A stretch of 64,000 bases of DNA from Gillisia xinjiangensis (GTDB taxonomy: Bacteria > Bacteroidota > Bacteroidia > Flavobacteriales > Flavobacteriaceae): the NCBI RefSeq assembly GCF_046298265.1, contig NZ_JBKAHK010000007.1, forward strand, positions 151,414 through 215,413, in the 5' to 3' direction. The translations under genes were made by a program, and so were the position numbers. Below the pieces are notes generated by a model that was given only the letters and a program-made list of their open reading frames with translations, was not told where the DNA came from and did not search any database. Shown piece by piece: positions 46,520-54,935 of the stretch. How positions within the stretch are numbered: position 1 is the stretch's first letter; the number at the start of each line of letters is the position of its first letter.

Positions 46520-48613
46520 ATGAACAAAGGTATTTATATTGCAACCCTGGAATCAAATAGCGGAAAATCGCTTATCTCTTTAGGTTTAATGCGCACCCTG
46601 CTTGGGAAAACTGTAAAAGTTGGTTATTTCAGGCCGATTATAGATGATGTTGAAGCCGGAAAAAAGGACAATCACATCGACACGATATTAAGTTATTTTA
46701 AGTTAAAACAAAATTATGAAGATGCCTTTGCATTCACTCGCAGGGAGATAATTCAGAAACGAAATGATGGAAAATCCGGAGAGATCATCGATACCATCAT
46801 TCGAAAATACAAGAACCTGGAAGAACGGTTCGACATTGTTTTAGTTGAAGGGAGTGATTTTTCCGGAGAAGGCAGCGTATTTGAATTTGATGTAAATGTG
46901 CTTATCGCCAAGAATTTGGGAATCCCTGTAATTATTGTTGCCAGCGGAAAAAACAAAACCCGTGAAATACTAAAGGGAAATCTGCAAATGGCCTATCACG
47001 CTTTTGTTAATAAAGATGTACGGGTTTTGGCGATGGTAAGCAATAAAATAGAGCTTCAAAATCTGGAGGTCGCAACTTCTGCGATGAATGAATTTTTACC
47101 GGCAGAAATAGGGAATTTTGCAATTCCATTAATAGACACTCTTGGAAATCCAACTCTGAAAGAAATTCTAAAGGATTTGGACGGAAAGGTCCTTTTTGGA
47201 GAAGAATATCTGGACAATCAAACCGGGAATTTTGGGGTTGGAGCCATGCAGCTTAGAAATTACCTGAAGCACCTGAAAGATGAAAGTCTTGTAATCACCC
47301 CCGGAGATCGGGCCGATATTATTCTTGGGGCATTACAGGCTAATATCTCCACAAATTACCCTAAAATATCCGGAATTATTCTCACCGGAGGATTGATCCC
47401 GGAAGATACCATCCTGAAACTTATTGACGGATTATCCCAGGTGGTTCCAATTATTTCTGTTGAAGGTGGCACTTTTAATGTGGCCAATAAAATAGGGATG
47501 ATAAAATCCAATATTTATGCTGACAGTATTCAGAAAATTGAAACTTCCATCAGTATTTTTGAGAAATATGTATCCTTTGATCCTTTGCTCGAAAGGTTAA
47601 TAAATTTTGAACCAAGCGGGATCACTCCACGAATGTTTCAATACAGTCTTGTGCAACGGGCCAGAATGGCCAAAAAACACATCGTTTTACCTGAAGGAAC
47701 AGACGACCGTATCCTGATAGCAGCTTCCCGACTCATCGCAATGGACCTTGTGGATATTACCCTGTTGGGCGATCCGGAAATAATCAAATCAAAAGTTGGA
47801 AACCTGGGGATTACTATGGATTTTGAGAAGGTAAAGATCATCAACCCTGCAAAAAATGAATATTTTAAAGATTTTGCCAATACTTATTATGACTTGCGAA
47901 AACATAAAAACATCAACCTGGACATAGCAAAAGACAGGATGCACGACGTTTCCTATTTTGGAACAATGATGATCTATAAAGGACTGGCAGACGGAATGGT
48001 GTCCGGAGCGGCACATACCACGCAACACACTATAGTACCGGCACTTCAGTTTATAAAGACAAAACCCGGAGTTTCCCTGGTTTCCTCCGTTTTCTTTATG
48101 TGTCTGGAAGACAGGGTTTCAGTATTTGGAGATTGCGCTATCAACCCCAACCCTACTGCTGAAGAATTGGCAGAGATTACTATTTCCTCTGCAGAAAGCA
48201 GCAAGGCCTTTGGAATTGAACCTAAGATAGCGATGCTCTCCTACTCTTCCGGAAGTTCAGGAAAAGGGGAAGATGTGGATAAAGTGCGGGCAGCCACCGA
48301 AATTGTAAAACGATTACGTCCGGACCTTAAAATAGAAGGGCCCATTCAATATGATGCTGCGGTAGATCCGGGCATTGGGAAAAGCAAACTTCCGGATTCC
48401 GAAGTGGCAGGACAAGCCAGTGTATTGATATTTCCCGATCTAAATACCGGTAACAACACCTATAAAGCCGTTCAACGGGAAACTGGCGCAGTTGCCATTG
48501 GGCCTATGTTACAGGGTTTAAACAAACCGGTAAACGATTTAAGTAGGGGCTGCACTGTAGATGATATCTTTAACACCGTTATTTTAACTGCAATACAGGC
48601 TCAGGGAATATAA
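46520..48613 (+). CDS. pta: Phosphate acetyltransferase
   Basis: 697 residues, the long form. An N-terminal dethiobiotin-synthetase-like P-loop domain (IATLESNSGKSLISLGL, ~1-215) and a DRTGG domain (~220-340) precede the catalytic PTA domain (~370-697) with HIVLPEGTDDRILIAA, GMVSGAAHTTQHT, SYSSGSSGKGEDVDKVRAA (in part) and a glycine-rich end. It interconverts acetyl-CoA and acetyl phosphate. It is followed after 83 bp by ackA, so the two form the acetate overflow/activation pathway. Confidence 0.96.
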   Translation: MNKGIYIATLESNSGKSLISLGLMRTLLGKTVKVGYFRPIIDDVEAGKKDNHIDTILSYFKLKQNYEDAFAFTRREIIQKRNDGKSGEIIDTIIRKYKNLEERFDIVLVEGSDFSGEGSVFEFDVNVLIAKNLGIPVIIVASGKNKTREILKGNLQMAYHAFVNKDVRVLAMVSNKIELQNLEVATSAMNEFLPAEIGNFAIPLIDTLGNPTLKEILKDLDGKVLFGEEYLDNQTGNFGVGAMQLRNYLKHLKDESLVITPGDRADIILGALQANISTNYPKISGIILTGGLIPEDTILKLIDGLSQVVPIISVEGGTFNVANKIGMIKSNIYADSIQKIETSISIFEKYVSFDPLLERLINFEPSGITPRMFQYSLVQRARMAKKHIVLPEGTDDRILIAASRLIAMDLVDITLLGDPEIIKSKVGNLGITMDFEKVKIINPAKNEYFKDFANTYYDLRKHKNINLDIAKDRMHDVSYFGTMMIYKGLADGMVSGAAHTTQHTIVPALQFIKTKPGVSLVSSVFFMCLEDRVSVFGDCAINPNPTAEELAEITISSAESSKAFGIEPKIAMLSYSSGSSGKGEDVDKVRAATEIVKRLRPDLKIEGPIQYDAAVDPGIGKSKLPDSEVAGQASVLIFPDLNTGNNTYKAVQRETGAVAIGPMLQGLNKPVNDLSRGCTVDDIFNTVILTAIQAQGI

Positions 48614-48696
48614 GTTGAAAAGGAGATTTAATTCCCGCTTGGTTTCATCAAGTTTGAATTCTGAAAGTTCTGTTTTATAAAATAAAAAATACATAC

Positions 48697-49884
48697 ATGA
48701 AAAAAATCTTAGTGATCAATTCCGGAAGTTCTTCCTTAAAATTTCAACTTATACAGATGCCAGAGGAGCACGTATTGGCCTACGGGCTTGTAGAGCGCAT
48801 TGGGCAGGAATCCGGGAAACTGAGTTATTCTTCTGAAAAATTTTCCGCTTCAGAAGAAAAGGAAGTTGCAAATCATTCTGAAGCCTTAAAATCGGTTACT
48901 ACGCTATTGATGGATCCTGAAAACGGAGTGATTCAAAATGCATCCGAAATTCCCGCAATTGGACACCGGGTGGTTCATGGCGGCGATAAATTTTCAGAAA
49001 CCATCCTTATTGATGAAAAGGTAAAAGCAACTATAAAGGATTTATTTTCCCTTGCGCCACTTCATAATCCACCTAATTTAAACGGAATTGAAGTAGCCGA
49101 ATCGATTTTTCCAAATTCCAAACAAATCGCTGTTTTTGACACTGCGTTCCACCGCAGTATTCCCGCCCGTGCAAACCGATATGCAATTCCGAATTCATTT
49201 TTTGAGGAATATAACATCCAGTTATATGGGTTTCATGGAACAAGCCACAAATATGTTTCAGAAAAGGCAATGGAATATACAGGCGCTAAAAAGTCAAAGA
49301 TTATAAGCATACATCTTGGAAATGGATGCAGTATTACCGCGATTAAGGATGGGAAAAGCATCGATCATTCCCTGGGATTTGGACCTGTTAACGGACTCAT
49401 TATGGGAACCCGCAGCGGAGATATCGATCAATCGGTGATCTTTTATATGATCAGTCAACTGGGATACACGACTCAGGAAGTGAGCGATCTCCTGCATCAT
49501 AAAAGTGGAATGTTGGGACTTACAGGTTATAGCGATCTTCGGGATATTGAGAGCGAAGCTGAAAAAGGCAACCGTGATTGCCAACTTGCCCTTGATATGA
49601 ATGCGTACCGAATAAAGAAATACATTGGTGGATACGCCGCTGCTATGAACGGCCTGGATACTATTATTTTTACCGCTGGAATTGGCGAAAACAGTTCTAC
49701 TATAAGAGCGTTGGTTTGCAAGGAAATGGAATTCCTGGGAATTGAGCTTGATGAGAGCGAAAATAACAATCGGTCTAAAGAGATCAGGAAGATTAGTACA
49801 CACGGTTCTAAAGTAGCTATTTTGGTAATCCCAACCAATGAAGAGCTGGAAATTGCAAAGCAGGTTTTTTCTTTGATTTCCTGA
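48697..49884 (+). CDS. ackA: Acetate kinase
   Basis: 395 residues, the family's normal length. The N-terminal signature is ILVINSGSSSLKFQL. FDTAFHRSIP and YGFHGTSHKYVSEKAM mark the active site, and the second signature is TIIFTAGIGENS. It phosphorylates acetate or makes ATP from acetyl phosphate, as the partner of the upstream pta. Confidence 0.97.
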   Translation: MKKILVINSGSSSLKFQLIQMPEEHVLAYGLVERIGQESGKLSYSSEKFSASEEKEVANHSEALKSVTTLLMDPENGVIQNASEIPAIGHRVVHGGDKFSETILIDEKVKATIKDLFSLAPLHNPPNLNGIEVAESIFPNSKQIAVFDTAFHRSIPARANRYAIPNSFFEEYNIQLYGFHGTSHKYVSEKAMEYTGAKKSKIISIHLGNGCSITAIKDGKSIDHSLGFGPVNGLIMGTRSGDIDQSVIFYMISQLGYTTQEVSDLLHHKSGMLGLTGYSDLRDIESEAEKGNRDCQLALDMNAYRIKKYIGGYAAAMNGLDTIIFTAGIGENSSTIRALVCKEMEFLGIELDESENNNRSKEIRKISTHGSKVAILVIPTNEELEIAKQVFSLIS

Positions 49885-50087
49885 TTAAAAATCAATACTA
49901 TCCGGTAAAGAATCAAGATCGTCCCGCCTTTGGCGTAACTGCAAGAACCAGGAACCAAGACTTGATTTTAATTAACTGATGAACATTTAGTGATGATTTC
50001 TATTTTTTTTAGAATACTATAATTATTGGTATAATTTAAAAATTAAGAAAAGTAAGGTTTGTTTTTAAAAATCTCCTTGGAATGAGT
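49885..50087. other. Spacer after ackA
   Basis: No gene is visible. It contains the phrase CAAGAACCAGGAACCAAGAC (49942-49961), also found in slightly altered form at 53412-53431 and inverted at 41784-41801. AT-rich sequence leads into the hairpin cluster that follows. Confidence 0.55.
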
Positions 50088-50252
50088 AAACCTAACGAGG
50101 TCTCAAAGAACTGTTAGGTTTAAATGCAATCTAATTCGAAAAAAACCTCACAGGTTTTAAAGTATCTGTGAGGTTTAAATTCAGGCCGAATTTCAATCTT
50201 GTTCGAAATATAACATCACAGGTCTCAATGACGGCTTAGGACCTGTGATGTT
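50088..50252. repeat. Three consecutive related hairpins with different stems
   Basis: Hairpin 1 at 50088-50121 has AAACCTAAC/GTTAGGTTT. Hairpin 2 at 50143-50176 has AAACCTCACAG/CTGTGAGGTTT. Hairpin 3 at 50212-50252 has AACATCACAGGTC/GACCTGTGATGTT. Each is followed directly by (T)TTAAAT and preceded by an AT-rich TTCGAAA-type stretch (hairpins 2 and 3). The stems differ but stay complementary, so the fold is what is shared. Confidence 0.75.
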
Positions 50253-50510
50253 TAAATTCATGACAAATTTTCCTTTGTTTCAAAACTATTTCAGTATAAA
50301 AATACCGGTAAATCTCCACCCTGCTGATTTTCAGAAAATTAATTTATTTGTAAACAATCAATTGTTTATAAAATTTTAATTAACTGACAATCAATAGTTT
50401 GATTAATTTTCCTTGTAAACTTTTAATAATCAAAATGATTTTTGCTGTGTATTTTTTTATACATTTATCCCACGGCAATAAGCTCTTTATAATCAAATTT
50501 TACAAGCAAA
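50253..50510. other. AT-rich leader of nrdJ
   Basis: About 258 bp without a gene. It contains the inverted phrase AACAATCAATTGTTTATAAA (50354 region) and AT-rich sequence likely to hold the nrdJ promoter. I looked for a cobalamin riboswitch core and did not see one. Confidence 0.5.
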
Positions 50511-53060
50511 ATGAAAATCGAAACTACCCAAACCCCGGCAAAAACATACACTCAGGATGAAGCATTTGAAGCTTCCGTAGCATATTTTAAGGGCGATGAG
50601 CTTGCGGCCAGGGTTTGGATCAATAAATATGCTTTAAAGGATTCTTACGGCAACATTTACGAAAAAGATCCACAGGCTATGCACGTGAGATTGGCAAAAG
50701 AGATAGCAAGAATTGAAGCCAATTATGCCAATCCACTTACTGAAAATGAAGTTTTAGGTCTTATAGAAAATTTTAAATACATCGTACCACAGGGAAGCCC
50801 AATGGCCGGAATTGGCAATAAATACCAAACCGGGTCTTTATCCAATTGTTTTGTTATTGGGAATGATGGTGACAGTGATTCCTACGGAAGTATCATGAAG
50901 ATAGACCAGGAGCAGGTGCAGCTTATGAAGCGGCGTGGCGGCGTGGGACACGATCTTTCCCACATTCGTCCTAAAGGTTCCCCGGTAAAAAACTCGGCCC
51001 TCACCTCGACCGGGCTGGTTCCTTTTATGGAGCGTTACTCCAATTCTACCCGTGAAGTTGCACAGGATGGACGAAGAGGTGCTTTAATGCTTTCGGTTTC
51101 CATCAATCATCCGGATGCAGAAGATTTTATAGATGCTAAGATGGAGCAGGGAAAAGTTACCGGCGCCAATGTTTCGGTAAGGATAGACGATGAATTTATG
51201 AAAGCCGTTAAATCCAATTCCAAATACATTCAGAAATTTCCGATTCACAGCGAAAACCCGAAATATACTCATGAAATAGAAGCCGGAGCAATTTGGAACA
51301 AGATCGTACACAACGCATGGAAATCGGCAGAGCCGGGAATCCTGTTTTGGGATACCATCACCCGGGAATCTGTGCCAGACTGTTATGCAGATCTTGGCTA
51401 TAAAACGGTATCTACCAATCCTTGCGGAGAAATCCCGCTTTGTCCTTACGATTCCTGCAGGTTGCTGGCCATCAATTTATTTTCCTATGTTGAAAATCCA
51501 TTCACGGAGGAGGCAAGTTTTAATTTTGAGCTGTTTAAAAAACATGTTGCCATTGCACAGCGGATCATGGATGATATCATCGACCTGGAACTTGAGAAAA
51601 TTGACACGATTTTAGCAAAGATAACTGCCGATCCGGAAAATGATGAGATTAAAAGAGTAGAACGAAATCTTTGGCTGGAGATTCGTAAAAAAGCACGGGA
51701 AGGAAGACGCACCGGGGTTGGTATTACTGCTGAAGGCGATATGCTTGCCGGACTTGGAATAAAGTACGGAAGCGAAAAAGGAATAGAATTTTCAGTGAAA
51801 ATACATAAAACCCTGGCTATCGAGGCCTACCGAAGTTCAGTTGAAATGGCTAAAGAGCGTGGTGCTTTCGAATTTTATGATTCAGAAAGAGAAAAAAACA
51901 ATCCGTTTATTCAGCGAATCAAGGAGGAAGATGAAAAACTTTACTTCGAAATGATGGAATACGGAAGAAGAAATATTGCACTTTTAACCATCGCTCCTAC
52001 CGGAACCACCAGTTTAATGACGCAAACCACTTCCGGAATTGAGCCTGTATTCATGCCGGTATACAAAAGGAGAAGAAAAGTGAACCCAAACGATAAGGAA
52101 GCCCGGGTGGATTTTGTAGATGAAACCGGGGATTCCTGGGAAGAATACGTTGTTTTCCATCACCGTTTCAAGCAATGGATGGAAGCCAATGGTTATGAAA
52201 TAGACAAGAATTACACGCAGAAGGATCTTGACAAATTGGTGAAAAAATCTCCTTACTACAAAGCAACATCCAATGATATTGACTGGCTTAGCAAAGTAAA
52301 AATGCAGGGAGCAGTTCAAAAATGGGTAGATCATTCAATTAGCGTAACCATAAACCTGCCAAATGATGCTACCGAGGAATTGGTAGGAAACCTATACCTG
52401 CAGGCCTGGGAAGAAGGATGTAAAGGTGTTACGGTGTATCGTGATGGTTCACGATCGGGAGTTTTAATCTCCAATGAAGAAAAAAAAGAAGAAAAAAACA
52501 CCTTATCAAATTTCCCTACTAAACGTCCACAAATTTTGGAAGCAGATGTAGTCCGCTTTCAAAATAACAAGGAAAAATGGATCGCTTTCATAGGCCGTAT
52601 AGACGAGCGACCTTATGAGATCTTCACAGGTTTTGCTGATGATGAAGATGGCATTTTGATTCCACGTTGGGTAAATGAAGGGCTAATTATTAAGAATAAA
52701 AATGAAGACGGGACATCAAGGTATGATTTTCAGTATAAAAACCAACGGGGATACAAAACCACGATCGAGGGCTTGTCCCATAAATTTGACCCGGAATTCT
52801 GGAATTACGCAAAACTGATCTCCAGCACCCTTCGCCATGGAATGCCAATTGAAAAAGCCGTAGATCTTATCAACAGTTTGCAATTGGATAATGAGTCCAT
52901 CAACACATGGAAAAACGGTGTTGCCAGAGCTTTAAAACGTTACGTAGCCGATGGTACGGAGGCAAAGGGACAAAAATGTGCCAATTGTAACTCCACAAAT
53001 TTAATTTACCAGGAAGGCTGTTTAACCTGCAAGGATTGCGGTTCTTCAAAATGCGGATAA
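50511..53060 (+). CDS. nrdJ: Adenosylcobalamin-dependent (class II) ribonucleotide reductase
   Basis: 849 residues. The RNR barrel starts near residue 80. The first redox cysteine is in TGSLSNCFVIGN; the thiyl-radical loop is NPCGEIPLCPYDSCRLLAIN (in part), and the second phosphate-binding region is TIAPTGTTSLMTQTTSGIEP-like. The C-terminus has a TSCPD-like region and a zinc-ribbon tail CANCNSTNLIYQ ... CLTCKDCG that regenerates the active-site disulfide. It makes deoxynucleotides with or without oxygen, using vitamin B12. No small-subunit partner gene is nearby, as expected for class II. Confidence 0.93.
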   Translation: MKIETTQTPAKTYTQDEAFEASVAYFKGDELAARVWINKYALKDSYGNIYEKDPQAMHVRLAKEIARIEANYANPLTENEVLGLIENFKYIVPQGSPMAGIGNKYQTGSLSNCFVIGNDGDSDSYGSIMKIDQEQVQLMKRRGGVGHDLSHIRPKGSPVKNSALTSTGLVPFMERYSNSTREVAQDGRRGALMLSVSINHPDAEDFIDAKMEQGKVTGANVSVRIDDEFMKAVKSNSKYIQKFPIHSENPKYTHEIEAGAIWNKIVHNAWKSAEPGILFWDTITRESVPDCYADLGYKTVSTNPCGEIPLCPYDSCRLLAINLFSYVENPFTEEASFNFELFKKHVAIAQRIMDDIIDLELEKIDTILAKITADPENDEIKRVERNLWLEIRKKAREGRRTGVGITAEGDMLAGLGIKYGSEKGIEFSVKIHKTLAIEAYRSSVEMAKERGAFEFYDSEREKNNPFIQRIKEEDEKLYFEMMEYGRRNIALLTIAPTGTTSLMTQTTSGIEPVFMPVYKRRRKVNPNDKEARVDFVDETGDSWEEYVVFHHRFKQWMEANGYEIDKNYTQKDLDKLVKKSPYYKATSNDIDWLSKVKMQGAVQKWVDHSISVTINLPNDATEELVGNLYLQAWEEGCKGVTVYRDGSRSGVLISNEEKKEEKNTLSNFPTKRPQILEADVVRFQNNKEKWIAFIGRIDERPYEIFTGFADDEDGILIPRWVNEGLIIKNKNEDGTSRYDFQYKNQRGYKTTIEGLSHKFDPEFWNYAKLISSTLRHGMPIEKAVDLINSLQLDNESINTWKNGVARALKRYVADGTEAKGQKCANCNSTNLIYQEGCLTCKDCGSSKCG

Positions 53061-53133
53061 ATAAAAAAGAGTAAAGAGTAAAGAGAAAAAGACTTTCGCA
53101 AAGGATTAAATAGCAGCATTTTAAAAATTTAAA

Positions 53134-53180
53134 AACCGGGCAACATTTCGAAATTTTGGAATATTGCCTGGTTTTTTTTA
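53134..53180 (+). terminator. Terminator of nrdJ
   Basis: AAACCGGGCAA pairs imperfectly with TTGCCTGGTTT around an AT-rich, partly self-complementary loop (ATTTCGAAAT), followed by a run of T. Confidence 0.75.
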
Positions 53181-53229
53181 TGTTCATGAAGCAAGATTTA
53201 AGAGAATAGATAGAATTAAGATACAAGAG

Positions 53230-53612
53230 TCAGGAGCCAAGACAAAAATATTCGTGCATTCGTGGCTAAAAAACAATGATTAATTTCTGCGTATTCTGCG
53301 AGTTTGGCGGGAGATAAATTACAAGAACCATTGAAAATTAATGTTTAAAAACGGTCAACACTAATCAGGGAAGCACAAATAGAAAATAGACAAAAAATAG
53401 AAAGTAAAAATCAAGAACCAGGAGACAAGACAAAAAAAACATTCGTGTATTCGTGGCTAAAAAGCAATTTGATTTCCGCGGAAATCAGCGAGATCAGCGG
53501 GAGATAAAAAATGAGTACATTGAAAATTAATTTTTAAAAAACGGCCAACACTAATCAGGGAAGTTCAAAAATTATTCATGTATTCTTAGCGCAATGAAGA
53601 TTAATTTCTGTG
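53230..53612. repeat. Tandem imperfect intergenic repeat (two and a third copies)
   Basis: Copy A is 53230-53378 and copy B 53419-53571. They share CAGGAGCCAAGAC/CAGGAGACAAGAC, ATTCGTG-ATTCGTGGCTAAAAA, CAGCGGGAGATAAA, ATTGAAAATTAAT, AAAACGGYCAACACTAATC and AGGGAAG in the same order. A partial copy C (53568-53612: ATTATTCATGTATTCTTAGC ... TTAATTTCTGTG) runs into the broken toxin gene. Confidence 0.8.
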
Positions 53613-53927
53613 AAGATCACATGTTGTTTTAAGGAGTAAGTGCTTAACGGAACTTTATCTGGATCCTGTCGCACGTCAAAGAATGCAAGGACAATAATTT
53701 TATCGTCTCTTACCGTATAAGGCAACCTCGTCTGTCGAGAAAGTTGGAATCCTCGTATGTTCCCCACTTCTACCTGTCCCATTTGTCGGGTAGATTTGTA
53801 AGAGCTTGAATATTTCGTCAGTTTTAAGAACAAAAAGTTTGGCTGTCTTTTCCCCCCATTTATCCTTTATGTAGTCAAAAATTGAGTCAAAGTTCTTTTC
53901 GGCTCGCGGAGTAACAAACACCTGCAT
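53576..53927 (-). pseudogene. RelE/ParE-type toxin, frameshifted
   Basis: The first frame (53927 down to ~53785) gives MQVFVTPRAEKNFDSIFDYI, then KDKWGEKTAKLFVLKTDEIF and LLQIYPT. The family's continuation GQVEVGNIRGFQLSRQT, LPYTVRDDKIIVLAFFDVRQDPDK is found in another frame. The shift lies at about 53778-53788, in ACAAATGGGA. Together they make a ~98-residue ParE/RelE toxin. The original frame runs on into unrelated residues and stops at 53700. The start overlaps the antitoxin stop (TAATG). The 3' end runs into an intergenic repeat. A sequencing error is possible, but the antitoxin is also damaged. Confidence 0.8.
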
Positions 53928-54157
53928 TAGTACTTCTTTTTAACGTCATCCCAGGAAGTCAGGCTGTTAACGTCCTTCGATTCTTAATAAGATGCGTAAA
54001 CCTCTTTCTTTTGCTCCTCTGTCAACGTCTTCCATATTTGTCCACCTTCAGCGCCTTCCCTCTGCTTCAAAAAGTCATAAAGTGCCCGGAGCAACTGCTT
54101 GTCCTCTATCCGGTCCAAAATTTTACGTAAGTCCAATTTCAGTTTAATGGTTCCCAT
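53927..54157 (-). pseudogene. Antitoxin of the ParE-type pair, in-frame stop
   Basis: The frame from ATG 54157 gives MGTIKLKLDLRKILDRIEDK, then LLRALYDFLKQREG, then IWKTLTEEQKKEVYASY, and meets TAA at 53984-53986. After that codon it continues in frame as ESKDVNSLTSWDDVKKKY and stops at 53927-53929, overlapping the toxin ATG. The EES..W.DVKKKY ending is typical of these antitoxins, so the TAA is most simply a nonsense mutation of a GAA codon. The helical N-terminal half is intact. Confidence 0.78.
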
Positions 54158-54457
54158 GGCCTTGATTGTTTACTCCAACTTTACTAAATATTTCCTGGAC
54201 AATTTCAATTGCACCTATTCCCTACAACGGATTTATAAAAATTTCAGATGTTTTTGATACTCGCCAAAATCCACCAGAACTAAAACGGACAAAATAAAAG
54301 CCAGTTGCCAATAAAAAGCGTTCGTGTGGCCAGTACACGGCCAAACAGGAAAGCAATGTTGTCTAATTAGCCATGCTTTAAATCTTCAAAGAGCCAAAGC
54401 TGCATAGTTTCTGTAAAATTAAAAACAGTATTTCCGATAAGGTTATTATAGATTTTT
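54158..54457. other. Gene-free spacer before the recombinase region
   Basis: 300 bp. No convincing ORF on either strand. It includes GTGTGGCCAGTACACGGCCAAAC (in parts, GTGTGGCC/GGCCA inverted bits, ~54327-54350). I looked for an attC-like site here and did not find one that satisfies the AAC/GTT rule. Confidence 0.5.
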
Positions 54458-54838
54458 CTATAATCTTTCCATATAAGGTTGCCAGGTTACCAGTACATAT
54501 TTTTTCCTGCCGTTTTCCATTTTGCTTAGAAATCCGAATTCATAAACAAAGAAATAGAGATCCCTGCTGGCATTTTTCCAGTAATGAGTAATAAAATGAG
54601 GATCAAAACCCTGCTCAATTAAAACTTCAGATCTTACAGTTGCTTTTCCGGCTTTGTTGAACTTTTTCAGAATCCTTCGGTTGGTTTTAAGTTGCCTGTC
54701 TACCCGGGCATAAAACCCCCTGCACTCTTCCTGGAGCATCTGGTAATGAAAGGCACTTTTACAAGAAGGATTACAAAATTTCTTATCACTTCTTCCCTTT
54801 AAAGGTTTATCACATACCGGGCATTTTCTTTCATCCAT
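54458..54838 (-). CDS. Zinc-ribbon protein divergent from the recombinase
   Basis: 126 residues from ATG at 54838 (MDERKCPVCDKPLKGRSDKKF); the frame opens ten codons earlier at 54868. A four-cysteine zinc ribbon (CPVC ... FCNPSCKSAFH, residues 6-31) is followed by a helical basic segment (YARVDRQLKTNRRILKKFNK, ~45-65) and a C-terminal domain rich in aromatic residues (RDLYFFVYEFGFLSKMENG). It looks DNA- or RNA-binding. It is back-to-back with the integrase, sharing a 97 bp promoter region, so it may regulate or assist the recombinase. I do not recognise a named family. Confidence 0.8.
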   Translation of the reverse strand: MDERKCPVCDKPLKGRSDKKFCNPSCKSAFHYQMLQEECRGFYARVDRQLKTNRRILKKFNKAGKATVRSEVLIEQGFDPHFITHYWKNASRDLYFFVYEFGFLSKMENGRKKYVLVTWQPYMERL

Positions 54839-54935
54839 TTTTACAGGTAAAATATTGTTTATCAGCATAATATACGACTATTCCACGGCTGTAGTCATTT
54901 TCCCTGTCTATTTTTATTAAATTATACGTGCGACC

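Noticed and set aside
50253..50510. Cobalamin riboswitch upstream of the B12-dependent nrdJ
   Set aside because: I found no recognisable B12-box core; the region is simple AT-rich sequence.
54158..54457. A degenerate cassette site upstream of the recombinase
   Set aside because: Short inverted bits are present (GTGTGGCC/GGCCA), but no AAC...GTT pair with matching arms.
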